64,000 nucleotides of DNA, taken from positions 1 to 64,000 of the forward strand of contig NZ_LJPW01000150.1 of assembly GCF_001400735.1 (NCBI RefSeq), given 5' to 3'. Every line of letters starts with the position of its first letter. Position 1 is the stretch's first letter. Source of the DNA: Pseudomonas caricapapayae (GTDB taxonomy: Bacteria; Pseudomonadota; Gammaproteobacteria; Pseudomonadales; Pseudomonadaceae). Under the pieces are notes generated by a model that saw only the letters and a program-made list of their open reading frames with translations, made no database searches and was not told the DNA's origin. Position numbers and translations under genes: made by a program. Positions 8,485-17,619 of the stretch are shown here, one piece after another.

Positions 8485-9440
8485 TTGATCTCGCTCCGCT
8501 TGTCCGCCGTCTGGCGGGAACCCCTCTGGCTGACTGGGCCAATGGCCTGCAAGCACAACTGGATACCAAGATGGCCAAGGGTCATGGCGATCTGCAACGC
8601 TGGCAAAGTGCACTGGATGCCCTTCCGGATCTGCAGCCCGAGCGAGTCGACCTGACCGACAGTTTTACCCTTGAGGGCAGCTGCAACGGTGAAACCCGCA
8701 CCGTACTGCGCAAGGCATTGCTGGGCCTTTCGCCGTGGCGCAAAGGGCCATTCAATGTGTTTGGCGTGCACATCGACACCGAATGGCGCTCGGACTGGAA
8801 GTGGTCCCGGGTATCGCCGCATCTTGATCTCAAGGGCAAACGCGTCCTGGACGTTGGTTGCGGTAACGGTTATTACCAGTGGCGCATGCTGGGCGCCGGG
8901 GCTGACAGCGTGATCGGCGTGGACCCCAACTGGCTGTTCTTCTGTCAGTTTCAGGCGATGCAACGCTACCTGCCTGACCTCCCCGCCTGGCACCTGCCGT
9001 TTGCGCTGGAAGACCTGCCCGCCAACCTGGAAGGCTTCGACACCGTGTTCTCTATGGGTGTGCTGTATCACCGCAAGTCACCTATCGACCATTTGCTGGC
9101 ATTAAAAGACTGCCTGGTAAAAGGTGGCGAGCTGGTGATGGAAACGCTGGTGGTGCCGGGCGATGTACACCAGGTACTGGTGCCGGAAGACCGTTACGCA
9201 CAGATGCGCAACGTCTGGTTCCTACCGTCGGTGCCTGCGCTGGAGCTGTGGATGCGCCGCGCAGGATTCACCGATGTGCGCTGCGTCGATGTCAGCCATA
9301 CGACGGTCGAAGAACAGCGCAGTACCGAATGGATGCGCTTCCAGTCACTGAGCGACTATCTGGACCCTGCCGATCACAGCAAGACCGTCGAAGGCTTGCC
9401 CGCGCCGATGCGCGCTGTGATTGTAGGGCGCAAGCCTTGA
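8481..9440 (+). CDS. cmoB: tRNA U34 carboxymethyltransferase
   Basis: 319 residues. Family hallmarks include KGPFNVFGVHIDTEWRSDWK before the fold and the SAM loop VLDVGCGNGYYQWRM (about residues 124-138), then a DTVFSMGVLYHR motif. CmoB transfers the carboxymethyl group from carboxy-SAM to 5-hydroxyuridine 34 of tRNAs that read several synonymous codons. It starts within the last codons of cmoA and ends 8 bases before the convergent pdxJ stop. Confidence 0.95.
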   Translation: MIDLAPLVRRLAGTPLADWANGLQAQLDTKMAKGHGDLQRWQSALDALPDLQPERVDLTDSFTLEGSCNGETRTVLRKALLGLSPWRKGPFNVFGVHIDTEWRSDWKWSRVSPHLDLKGKRVLDVGCGNGYYQWRMLGAGADSVIGVDPNWLFFCQFQAMQRYLPDLPAWHLPFALEDLPANLEGFDTVFSMGVLYHRKSPIDHLLALKDCLVKGGELVMETLVVPGDVHQVLVPEDRYAQMRNVWFLPSVPALELWMRRAGFTDVRCVDVSHTTVEEQRSTEWMRFQSLSDYLDPADHSKTVEGLPAPMRAVIVGRKP

Positions 9441-9447
9441 ACGGTGC

Positions 9448-10188
9448 TTAGCGGGCGGCCGCCACGATCAACGCCTTCATCTCTGCCACCGCCGCCTTGA
9501 AGCCCACGAACAGAGCATGAGCCACCAGCGCGTGGCCGATGTTCAGTTCGTTGATGCCCTTGATCGCCGCGACCGCTTCGACGTTGTGGTAATGCAGGCC
9601 ATGTCCGGCATTGACGATCAGGCCTTGTGCAAGACCAAACGTCACGCCGTCGGCGACCCGCTGCAGTTCTTCGGCGACTTCAGTCGGGGTCTGAGCATCG
9701 GCATAACGCCCTGTGTGCAACTCAATGGCTGGCGCCCCGACACGCTTTGAAGCGGCAATCTGGCGCTCATCGGCGTCGATGAACAGCGAAACCTCGCAGC
9801 CGATTTTCGCCAGCCGCTCGACCGCTGCCTTGATCCGTGCTTCCTGGCCTGCGACATCCAGCCCGCCTTCGGTGGTCAGCTCCTGTCGTGTCTCCGGGAC
9901 CAAGCAGATATGCGCAGGACGAATACGCTCGGCAAACGCGAGCATTTCTTCGGTCACGCCCATCTCGAAATTCATTCGGGTCTGCAGCACATCCTTGAGC
10001 AGCAGCACGTCGCGCTCTTGAATGTGCCGACGGTCTTCACGCAGGTGAACGGTGATACCGTCGGCACCTGCTTCTTCGGCATCCAGTGCCGCCTTGACCG
10101 GGTCCGGGTAACGTGTGCCGCGGGCCTGACGCAAAGTGGCTACATGGTCAATATTCACGCCGAGAAGGATGCGAGTGCTTTGGGTCAC
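9448..10188 (-). CDS. pdxJ: Pyridoxine 5'-phosphate synthase
   Basis: 246 residues from a GTG at 10188, preceded by GGAGA at the right distance; the frame stays open upstream to 10251 but without a good ribosome site. Hallmarks: LLGVNIDHVATLRQARGT at the start, GADGITVHLREDRRHI, and ELHTGRYAD near the C-terminal third. PdxJ condenses 3-amino-2-oxopropyl phosphate with deoxyxylulose 5-phosphate in the cytoplasm to give pyridoxine phosphate. Next to recO, as in many gamma-proteobacteria. Confidence 0.95.
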   Translation of the reverse strand: MTQSTRILLGVNIDHVATLRQARGTRYPDPVKAALDAEEAGADGITVHLREDRRHIQERDVLLLKDVLQTRMNFEMGVTEEMLAFAERIRPAHICLVPETRQELTTEGGLDVAGQEARIKAAVERLAKIGCEVSLFIDADERQIAASKRVGAPAIELHTGRYADAQTPTEVAEELQRVADGVTFGLAQGLIVNAGHGLHYHNVEAVAAIKGINELNIGHALVAHALFVGFKAAVAEMKALIVAAAR

Positions 10189-10247
10189 GGTTGTCTCCAG
10201 AAAAATGGGCGAGCTGATCGAAGCAGGTTGTAGAGAATAAAGCTTGA

Positions 10248-10931
10248 TCAAGGCTTGCGAAACAGTTCACGACTGACAAGTGGACGACCACCCAGATGCA
10301 CCGCCAGCGCGTGACGCATCAGACGCTTGGCAGCAGACAACGCACCGGGAACGCTCCAGTCCGCCTCTGACATGGCGAGCAATTCTGCGCCTTGAAACAG
10401 GCCTGGTTGAAGCAGATATACACGCTCAAGCCCGGCATCCACCTGCAGACGGTACATGCCCTCGACTGCCAGCGGTTCACCGTTGATGTCGGCGTCCATT
10501 GCGAAGCCGTAGCCCAGATCGTCCAGCAACCGCCATTCAAAGGAACGCAGCAACGGTTCCAGCGGACGGCCCAGCCCGAGGGCCAGCAAGGTCGCGGCAT
10601 AATGTTCGAATACCGCTGGATGCGGATCTTCAGCGGGCAACAGGCGAATCAGCAGCTCATTGAGGTACATGCCGCTGAACAGCGCCTCGCCAGTCATCCA
10701 GGTGGCGACACCTGCGCTGTCCATGCGACCGACATTCTTGAGCTCGCCGCGCCCTCGAAACTCGACTTCAAGCGGCACGAAAGGACGCGCCAGTGAGCCC
10801 GCCTTGCCTTTGGCACTGCGCAGCACGGCACGCAGCCGCCCCTGGGGCGTGAGAAAATCGACCAGCGCGCTGTTTTCGCGGTATGCACGGCTATGGAGCA
10901 CATAAGCAGGTTGGCCGGTGGGCGTGCTCAT
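10248..10931 (-). CDS. recO: DNA repair protein RecO
   Basis: 227 residues. The N-terminal OB fold is recognisable (AYVLHSRAYRENSALVDFLT, then GRLRAVLRSAKG), followed by a helical domain (LYLNELLIRLLPAEDPH). RecO works with RecR and RecF to load RecA onto gapped single-stranded DNA. It lies in the rnc-era-recO-pdxJ run on the minus strand, 59 bases downstream of era. Confidence 0.93.
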   Translation of the reverse strand: MSTPTGQPAYVLHSRAYRENSALVDFLTPQGRLRAVLRSAKGKAGSLARPFVPLEVEFRGRGELKNVGRMDSAGVATWMTGEALFSGMYLNELLIRLLPAEDPHPAVFEHYAATLLALGLGRPLEPLLRSFEWRLLDDLGYGFAMDADINGEPLAVEGMYRLQVDAGLERVYLLQPGLFQGAELLAMSEADWSVPGALSAAKRLMRHALAVHLGGRPLVSRELFRKP

Positions 10932-10990
10932 CAGGCTGGCTCGAAAGAGAAGTGTTCGCCCGACCGCAGAGGGTCAGGCGAAAAGAGGGC

Positions 10991-11893
10991 TTACAGGTCG
11001 CCGTAGCCGAGGGAGCGAAGTGCACGCTCGTCATCGGACCAGCCACCTTTGACCTTGACCCACAGGTTGAGCATCACCTTGGAGTCGAACAACAGTTCCA
11101 TGTCGCGACGCGCATCACTGCCGATACGCTTGATACGGTCGCCCTTGTCACCAATGATGATCTTCTTCTGCCCGTCGCGCTCGACGAGAATCAGGGCATG
11201 GATATGCAGCGTGCGCCCCTGCTGCTTGAACTCTTCGATCTCGACGGTGATCTGGTACGGAAGTTCGGCACCCAACTGGCGCATGATCTTCTCGCGAACC
11301 AGTTCTGCGGCCAGAAAGCGGCTGCTGCGGTCGGTGATCTGGTCTTCCGGGAAGAAGTGATCATTTTCGGGCAGGTGCGAGGCAATCAGGCTTTCAAGCG
11401 CTTCCAGGTTATGGCCGTGCTGTGCGGAAATGGGCACGATGGACGCATTCGGCAGTTGACCTTGCAGCCACTCCAGATGCGGCATCAGTTCGCTCTTGTC
11501 TTCGATGCGGTCAGTCTTGTTGATCGCCAGAATGACCGGCCCCTGCACGTACTGAACGCGCTCCAGAACCATCTGGTCTTCGTCTGTCCAGCGGGTGCGA
11601 TCCACAACGAAGATTACTACGTCGACGTCTTTCAAGGCTGCCGAAGCGGTCTTGTTCATGTAACGGTTGAGCGCTTTCTCGCCATTCTTGTGCATGCCGG
11701 GAGTATCGACATAGATCGCCTGCACAGTGCCCTCGGTCTTGATGCCCAGCATGTTGTGGCGCGTGGTCTGCGGCTTGCGCGAGGTAATCGCGAGCTTCTG
11801 ACCCAGAATATGGTTGAGCAGCGTGGACTTGCCTACGTTGGGACGGCCGACAATGGCAACATAGCCACAGCGTGTTGCGGTTGTATCATTCAT
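10991..11893 (-). CDS. era: Ribosome-assembly GTPase Era
   Basis: 300 residues from the ATG at 11893 (MNDTTATRCGYVAIVGRP); an in-frame ATG further up would add 31 residues that overlap rnc and do not resemble Era. G motifs: GRPNVGKST (G1), DTPGMH (G3) and NKTD (G4); a C-terminal KH domain contains IIGDKGDRIKRIG. Era binds the 3' end of 16S rRNA and helps mature the 30S subunit. The start overlaps the end of rnc, so the two are probably translationally coupled. Confidence 0.95.
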   Translation of the reverse strand: MNDTTATRCGYVAIVGRPNVGKSTLLNHILGQKLAITSRKPQTTRHNMLGIKTEGTVQAIYVDTPGMHKNGEKALNRYMNKTASAALKDVDVVIFVVDRTRWTDEDQMVLERVQYVQGPVILAINKTDRIEDKSELMPHLEWLQGQLPNASIVPISAQHGHNLEALESLIASHLPENDHFFPEDQITDRSSRFLAAELVREKIMRQLGAELPYQITVEIEEFKQQGRTLHIHALILVERDGQKKIIIGDKGDRIKRIGSDARRDMELLFDSKVMLNLWVKVKGGWSDDERALRSLGYGDL

Positions 11894-12575
11894 GACCGTT
11901 CTCCACGCCCAGGGCGATGAGTGCTGCTGCAGCGGCGACCTGTTCGGCGATCCGGCGGCTGACACCCTGTCCTCGGCTTTTTTCATTCAATAGGTTGATC
12001 TCGCATTCGACGAAAAACGTCCGGCAATGCGGTTCGCCCTGGATATCCACCACCTCATAACGCGGCAGTTCGCAGGCCCGCGACTGGAGAAACTCCTGCA
12101 GTCGGGTCTTGGGGTCCTTGTTGGTGTCCACCAGCGTCAGGCTGTCGAACTCGGTCGTCAGCCAGGCCAGAACGCGCTCGCGCGCCGCCTCCATGCCTGC
12201 ATCCAGATAGATCGCACCGATCAACGCCTCAAGGGCATCGGCAAGAATCGACTCGCGACGGAAACCGCCGCTTTTCAGTTCGCCGGAACCCAGACGAAGG
12301 TACTCGCCCAGGTCGAAACCACGAGCCAGCAGCGCCAATGTTTCGCCTTTCACCAATCGCGCACGCAAGCGGGACAGCTGGCCTTCACGAGCCTGGGGAA
12401 AACGTTCGAACAACGCCTCGCCCGCCACGAAGTTGAGAATGGCATCGCCGAGAAATTCCAGACGCTCATTGTTGCGACCGGCAAAACTGCGGTGGGTCAG
12501 GGCCAGGACCATCAGTTCCTGATCCTTGAAGGTATAGCCGAGCTGACGCTCAAGGCGGCTCAAGGATACGCTCAC
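11886..12575 (-). CDS. rnc: Ribonuclease III
   Basis: 229 residues. The catalytic signature NERLEFLGDAILNFV lies near residue 35-50, with the second acidic cluster in ADALEALIGAIYLDAG; a C-terminal double-stranded RNA binding domain follows (DPKTRLQEFLQSR onward). RNase III cuts double-stranded RNA, including rRNA precursors. It overlaps the DUF4845 gene upstream and era downstream by a few bases. Confidence 0.96.
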   Translation of the reverse strand: MSVSLSRLERQLGYTFKDQELMVLALTHRSFAGRNNERLEFLGDAILNFVAGEALFERFPQAREGQLSRLRARLVKGETLALLARGFDLGEYLRLGSGELKSGGFRRESILADALEALIGAIYLDAGMEAARERVLAWLTTEFDSLTLVDTNKDPKTRLQEFLQSRACELPRYEVVDIQGEPHCRTFFVECEINLLNEKSRGQGVSRRIAEQVAAAAALIALGVENGHE

Positions 12576-12949
12576 GGTTTACCCACACTGAATTGCTTGT
12601 CGAACTTCATCACCAGATCGATGTTCTGGAACCACGGTTCACGCTGCTCATAATTCAAATGAGCCTTGAACGCATTGTTCTCCACCGTCACTTTCAACGC
12701 CTTGTTCAAATCTATATCCCGAATACTGTTGACCTGCATGTTCTTACCGACATAACCGTAGAAATCGTCGACCGTGGTAATGTCCATGGCCTGATTGTTG
12801 TCGACCGCTTCGATGATTTTCTTCATCGTCATGTAGTCGAGGTAGTGTGGAATCAGCTTGAAGGCCGTGCTGGTCGCGAACGCGACCAGCGCCAGTACCA
12901 ACAGCCATCCCACGAACGAAAAACCTTTTTGAGAAGTAGAGAACGTCAT
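12572..12949 (-). CDS. DUF4845 single-pass membrane protein
   Basis: 125 residues from the ATG at 12949 (MTFSTSQKGFSFVGWLLVLAL); an earlier ATG at 12967 adds 6 residues. One N-terminal membrane helix (about 12-30) is followed by a small soluble domain (KLIPHYLDYMTMKKIIEAV). This gene sits between lepB and rnc in many pseudomonads. Role unknown; its place suggests a link to the signal peptidase or to envelope biogenesis. Its stop overlaps the rnc start. Confidence 0.8.
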   Translation of the reverse strand: MTFSTSQKGFSFVGWLLVLALVAFATSTAFKLIPHYLDYMTMKKIIEAVDNNQAMDITTVDDFYGYVGKNMQVNSIRDIDLNKALKVTVENNAFKAHLNYEQREPWFQNIDLVMKFDKQFSVGKP

Positions 12950-13036
12950 GTTCGACTTCGACCTCAAGAGTGAACCGCCTGCCCGACCGGGTCGACTCAG
13001 GATTCAGAGGCGTTTCCAGTCAGCCCAAATGACATA

Positions 13037-13059
13037 CGGCGCTGCTCCAGGCAGCGCCG
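13037..13059 (-). promoter_or_regulatory. Strong hairpin between lepB and the DUF4845-rnc genes
   Basis: CGGCGCTGC at 13037-13045 pairs with GCAGCGCCG at 13051-13059, a perfect 9-bp stem with a 5-base loop. No U run follows in either direction, so it is more likely an attenuating or mRNA-stabilising structure than a classic terminator. Confidence 0.5.
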
Positions 13060-13065
13060 CATCGA

Positions 13066-13920
13066 TTACTTGATCAACCCTACGCGTGCAAAATTAGGGA
13101 AGTGGCTCAACTTCGGCTCCGGCCAGCTCATCCAGACCGCGAACGCCTTGCCTACGATGTTCTTGTCCGGAACCATGCCCAGTTCGTCCTTGGGAATATT
13201 GGGATCATCCCAGTAACGGCTGTCATTCGAGTTGTCGCGGTTGTCGCCCATCATGAAGTAGTGCGCAGCAGGCACTGTCCACTCACTGTCAGGCGGCGCG
13301 CGGTAGCGGCTCATTTCCTGACGGATCTGGTGTTCGACTGCGCCCAGTTGCTCTTCGTACAGTTCCGCGCTGCCCAGTGTGCCGGGCTCGGTGCCGATCA
13401 GCTTTTTGGCCACCAGCTCACCGTTGATGAACAACCGCTTGTCGCTGGTGTAGCGGATGCGATCGCCCGGCAAACCGACAACACGCTTGATGTAGTTGAC
13501 GCTCGGGTCACTTGGGTAGCGGAACACCATCACATCGCCACGCTGTGGGTCACCGAGCTGGATGACCTTCTGGTCCAGTACCGGCAGGCGAATGCCGTAC
13601 GCGAACTTGTTGACCAGGATGAAATCACCCACGTCCAGTGTCGGTTTCATGGAGCCCGAAGGAATCTGGAAAGGCTCTACCAGAAACGAACGGAGCACCA
13701 GCACGATAAACAGCACCGGGAAGAACGACTTGCCGTACTCAACCAGCAAAGGCTCCTTGTTCAAGCGCTCCACGACAGCAATGTCAGGTTCGCCGACGCT
13801 TCCCTGATAATTCGAAATGGCGGCCCGGCGACGGGGCGCCAGGATGACCAGATCAATCAGTGCAAGCACGCCACAGACGAAAACAGCGATGACCAACAAC
13901 AGCGGGAAATTTAGTGACAT
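13066..13920 (-). CDS. lepB: Signal peptidase I
   Basis: 284 residues. Two N-terminal membrane segments (about 4-22 and 63-78), then the catalytic Ser in IPSGSMKPTLDVGD and the Lys in DVMVFRYPSDPSVNYIKRVV, with the GDNRDNSNDSRYWG-like box (MMGDNRDNSNDSRYW) near residue 220. It removes signal peptides from exported proteins at the periplasmic face of the inner membrane. Directly downstream of lepA, 9 bases apart. Confidence 0.96.
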   Translation of the reverse strand: MSLNFPLLLVIAVFVCGVLALIDLVILAPRRRAAISNYQGSVGEPDIAVVERLNKEPLLVEYGKSFFPVLFIVLVLRSFLVEPFQIPSGSMKPTLDVGDFILVNKFAYGIRLPVLDQKVIQLGDPQRGDVMVFRYPSDPSVNYIKRVVGLPGDRIRYTSDKRLFINGELVAKKLIGTEPGTLGSAELYEEQLGAVEHQIRQEMSRYRAPPDSEWTVPAAHYFMMGDNRDNSNDSRYWDDPNIPKDELGMVPDKNIVGKAFAVWMSWPEPKLSHFPNFARVGLIK

Positions 13921-13929
13921 AGGACCTGA

Positions 13930-15726
13930 CTATTCCAACCTGAGCACTGCAAGGAAGGCTTCCTGTGGAATTTCCACGTTGCCGACCTGCTTCATGCGTT
14001 TCTTACCGGCCTTTTGCTTCTCCAGCAATTTACGCTTGCGGCTGACGTCGCCGCCGTAGCATTTGGCCAGTACGTTCTTTCTTAGTGCCTTGACGGTTGT
14101 CCGTGCCACGATCTGACCGCCAATGGCGGCCTGAATTGCCACGTCGAACATTTGTCGAGGGATCAGCTCTTTCATCTTCTCGGTCAACGCACGCCCTTTG
14201 TAGTGCGCGTTGTCGCGATGAACGATCAACGCCAGGGCATCGACCTTCTCGGCGTTGATCAGAACGTCGAGCTTGACCAGGTTGGCCGACTGGTAACGAT
14301 CAAAATGATAGTCCAGTGAAGCATAACCGCGGCTGACAGACTTGAGACGATCAAAGAAGTCCAGAACCACTTCGTTCATCGGCAAATCGTAGCTGACCTG
14401 AACCTGGGTGCCGAGGAACAGCATGTCGTGCTGCACACCGCGTTTTTCGATGCACAACGTAATGACGTTACCCAGGTGCTCCTGCGGCACAAGAATATTT
14501 GCGCGAACGATAGGCTCGCGCATGTCCTCAATGGCCGACAGGTCAGGCAGCTTGGATGGGTTATCGACATAGATCGTTTCGCCGCTCTTGAGCAACAGCT
14601 CGAAGATTACGGTGGGTGCGGTGGTGATCAGGTCGAGATTGTATTCGCGCTCCAGACGTTCCTGGATGATCTCCATGTGGAGCATGCCAAGGAAGCCACA
14701 GCGGAAGCCAAAGCCAAGTGCATCGGAGCTTTCCGGCAGGTACTGCAGTGAAGAGTCGTTCAGCGTCAGCTTTTGCAGCGCTTCACGGAAGTCCTCGAAA
14801 TCGTCCGAACTGACCGGGAACAAGCCAGCATAGACCTGCGGCTGAATCCGCTTGAAACCTGGCAGCACGTCTACGTCAGGTGTGGAGCTCAGAGTCAGGG
14901 TGTCACCGACCGGCGCACCGTGGATGTCCTTGATACCGGCAATGATGAAGCCCACTTCGCCGGCTTTCAGATCAACGGTTGCAGTGTGCTTGGGATTGAA
15001 CACCCCTACGCTGTCGACCAGATGCAGCTTGCCGGTGGACTTGACGAGAATCTTGTCGCCTTTCTTGACGCGCCCGTGGCGCACGCGCACCAGGGACACG
15101 ACACCCAGATAGTTGTCGAACCAGGAGTCGATGATCAACGCTTGCAGCGGATCTTCGATGTTGCCGGTCGGTGCCGGGATGGTTGCGACCAGACGCTCGA
15201 GCACCTCGTCCACGCCCATGCCGCTCTTGGCACTGCACGCCACGGCATCGGTGGCGTCGATGCCAATGATCTTCTCGATCTCTTCCTTGACGCGGTCCGG
15301 ATCGGCCTGCGGCAGGTCCATCTTGTTCAGTACCGGCATGACCTCAAGGCCCTGCTCGATGGCGGTGTAGCAATTGGCGACCGACTGTGCCTCGACGCCC
15401 TGCCCCGCATCGACCACCAGCAATGCGCCTTCGCACGCGGCCAGGGATCGGCTGACCTCATAGGTAAAATCGACGTGCCCGGGGGTGTCGATGAAGTTCA
15501 GCTGGTAGGTGATACCGTCTTTGGCCTTGTAATACAGGGTAACGCTGTGGGCCTTGATGGTGATCCCGCGCTCGCGCTCAAGATCCATGGAGTCGAGCAC
15601 CTGCGCTTCCATTTCGCGCTCGGACAGGCCGCCGCACATTTGAATGAAGCGGTCGGCCAGCGTCGACTTGCCATGGTCAATGTGGGCGATGATGGAGAAA
15701 TTGCGGATATGACTCAAATCACTCAC
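13930..15726 (-). CDS. lepA: Elongation factor 4
   Basis: 598 residues, standard length. GTPase motifs AHIDHGKST, DTPGHVDF and NKMDLP are in the first 140 residues; the unique LepA C-terminal domain ends in GKKRMKQVGNVEIPQEAFLA. LepA acts on ribosomes as a translational GTPase and helps initiation or back-translocation under stress. Upstream gap of about 170 bases to mucD contains a terminator, so lepA-lepB likely have their own promoter. Confidence 0.97.
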   Translation of the reverse strand: MSDLSHIRNFSIIAHIDHGKSTLADRFIQMCGGLSEREMEAQVLDSMDLERERGITIKAHSVTLYYKAKDGITYQLNFIDTPGHVDFTYEVSRSLAACEGALLVVDAGQGVEAQSVANCYTAIEQGLEVMPVLNKMDLPQADPDRVKEEIEKIIGIDATDAVACSAKSGMGVDEVLERLVATIPAPTGNIEDPLQALIIDSWFDNYLGVVSLVRVRHGRVKKGDKILVKSTGKLHLVDSVGVFNPKHTATVDLKAGEVGFIIAGIKDIHGAPVGDTLTLSSTPDVDVLPGFKRIQPQVYAGLFPVSSDDFEDFREALQKLTLNDSSLQYLPESSDALGFGFRCGFLGMLHMEIIQERLEREYNLDLITTAPTVIFELLLKSGETIYVDNPSKLPDLSAIEDMREPIVRANILVPQEHLGNVITLCIEKRGVQHDMLFLGTQVQVSYDLPMNEVVLDFFDRLKSVSRGYASLDYHFDRYQSANLVKLDVLINAEKVDALALIVHRDNAHYKGRALTEKMKELIPRQMFDVAIQAAIGGQIVARTTVKALRKNVLAKCYGGDVSRKRKLLEKQKAGKKRMKQVGNVEIPQEAFLAVLRLE

Positions 15727-15853
15727 GGATCAACACTCAAAAAGGTTGCAGGCAGATTGCCCGCCGAAAAATAGCCGGGAATTGTACCTGAACTAAGCAA
15801 GAGGCGTCACGCTTACAGGCACCCGGTTCGGCGCACGGTAATCAAACAGGCAC

Positions 15854-15881
15854 AAAAAAGGGTGACCGCAGCCACCCTTTT
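15854..15881 (-). terminator. Rho-independent terminator after mucD
   Basis: On the minus strand AAAAGGGTGG...CCACCC-like arms (GGGTG at 15860-15864, CACCC at 15873-15877) form a stem followed by six T residues, immediately after the mucD stop. Because the flanking A run is also present it could work in both directions. It would close the algU-mucABD transcript. Confidence 0.8.
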
Positions 15882-15897
15882 CGATCAGACGGACCTG

Positions 15898-17337
15898 TTA
15901 CTCGGACAGTTTGAAGGTGATGAAGGTCGCACGGCCTTGACGCAGAACGCGCATCGAGACAGAACGATCCTTGGGCAGGCTTTTCGCCACCTCTGTAAAC
16001 TGCTTACTGGACGTAATCGCCTGATTATTCAGGTGAGTGATCACATCACCCGGCTGCAGACCAATCAGCGACGCCGGACCACCTGTAACTTCCTTGATGG
16101 CGACACCACCCTTGAGGTCCAGGGATTTCTTCTGCTCGGCAGTGAGCTCGATCACCGACACACCCAGCCTGTTACTGCTGCGCTCGGCGCCCGCACCGGC
16201 AACATCACCCATCTCCTGACCTTCATCAGGCAGCGCGCCTACGGTAACTGTCAGCTTCTGACGCTTGCCGTCGCGAATCACTTCAAGCTCAGCCTTGCTG
16301 CCGTCCTTGAGGTTGCCTATGAGGTGCGGCAGATCAGCGGACATGATGATTGGCTGGCCGTTGGCACTCAGAATCACATCACCGACCTGCAAACCGCCCT
16401 TGGCAGCAGGGCCGTCTTCAAGCACCTGGGCAACCAGCGCACCGGCAGGCTTGTCCAGACCAAACGATTCGGCGAGGTCCTTGTTCACTTCCTGGATAAC
16501 AACGCCCAACCAACCGCGGCTGACTTTGCCATTGGCCTTCAGCTGGTTAGCCACGTCCATCGCGACGTCGATCGGAATGGCGAACGAAAGTCCCATGAAG
16601 CCGCCGGAGCGGGTAAATATCTGCGAATTGATCCCGACAACCTCACCGGCCATGTTGAACAGTGGACCGCCCGAATTACCCGGATTGATCGCCACATCGG
16701 TCTGAATGAACGGCACGTACGTGTCGTTCGGCAGGCTGCGACCCTTGGCGCTGACGATACCTTTGGTCACGGAATGATCGAAGCCGAACGGCGAACCGAT
16801 GGCCAGCACCCACTCACCCACCTTGAGCGTATTGGAATTGCCCAGCTTGGCTGTCGGAAGGTCCTTGCCCTCGATCTTCAAGACGGCAACGTCGGTACGC
16901 GAATCGGTGCCAACCAGCTTGGCTTTCAGCTCGCTACGATCAGACAGGCGAACCAGAATCTCGTCAGCACCGTCAATCACATGATTGTTGGTCAGTACGT
17001 AACCGTCCGGGGAAATGATAAATCCCGAGCCCAGCGACTGAGCCTCGCGCTGACGATCTCCCTTGCCAGCTCCCGGCGGACGCGAGCCTGGCGGCATGCT
17101 GCGCTCGAGAAACTCGCGAAGCATGGGCGGCAAGCCTTCCAGATCAGGCATCTGCTGATTGGCAATGGCGCGGTCCGGCAGTTTCTGACGCGTACTGATG
17201 TTCACCACAGCAGGTGACGCCTGCTCGACCAGCCCGGTGAAGTCCGGCAGGTTCTCGGCCTGAGCCGTAGCGACCTGACCGAGCATCAGCACAGCAGCAA
17301 TCAGTGAAAAGTAGGATTTCATGCGTGGTATCGACAT
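15898..17337 (-). CDS. mucD: Periplasmic serine protease MucD (DegP/HtrA family)
   Basis: 479 residues from the ATG at 17337, chosen for the GGGAG four bases before it; a start at 17322 is also possible. Signal peptide ending near ATAQA, trypsin-like domain with His (LTNNHVIDGA), Asp (DSRTDVAVLKI) and Ser (INPGNSGGPLF), then two PDZ domains. MucD clears misfolded envelope proteins and damps AlgU activity and alginate production. Last gene of the algU cluster. Confidence 0.95.
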   Translation of the reverse strand: MSIPRMKSYFSLIAAVLMLGQVATAQAENLPDFTGLVEQASPAVVNISTRQKLPDRAIANQQMPDLEGLPPMLREFLERSMPPGSRPPGAGKGDRQREAQSLGSGFIISPDGYVLTNNHVIDGADEILVRLSDRSELKAKLVGTDSRTDVAVLKIEGKDLPTAKLGNSNTLKVGEWVLAIGSPFGFDHSVTKGIVSAKGRSLPNDTYVPFIQTDVAINPGNSGGPLFNMAGEVVGINSQIFTRSGGFMGLSFAIPIDVAMDVANQLKANGKVSRGWLGVVIQEVNKDLAESFGLDKPAGALVAQVLEDGPAAKGGLQVGDVILSANGQPIIMSADLPHLIGNLKDGSKAELEVIRDGKRQKLTVTVGALPDEGQEMGDVAGAGAERSSNRLGVSVIELTAEQKKSLDLKGGVAIKEVTGGPASLIGLQPGDVITHLNNQAITSSKQFTEVAKSLPKDRSVSMRVLRQGRATFITFKLSE

Positions 17338-17619
17338 ATGGCTCCCGTTCGTAACGAGCAAAATTAAGCAGTACAAAGCAACTGACTCAAAGACCTCGAG
17401 CAGCGATGCTCATCCCTGGATCAGCGACATGGCCCCTGAAAATGACAAAAGGCCAAAGCTGCGAGGCTGTGACCTATAGAAAAAAACCAGAGCTTTTGCA
17501 ATCTGCAAACCTCACCAAACATTTCAATGCCTGCGCCCAAGCCAGGTTGGATGCGGCCTGGCGACTCCTGAAACCCAGGATGAAAATTTTTACATCCAAG
17601 GATTCGTGACTTCAAATGT
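17338..17619. other. Gap between mucB and mucD where mucC would be expected
   Basis: In P. aeruginosa mucC lies between mucB and mucD. Here there are only about 280 bases and no frame that resembles MucC. The gap may hold a separate mucD promoter, but I cannot point to a clear one. Confidence 0.6.
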
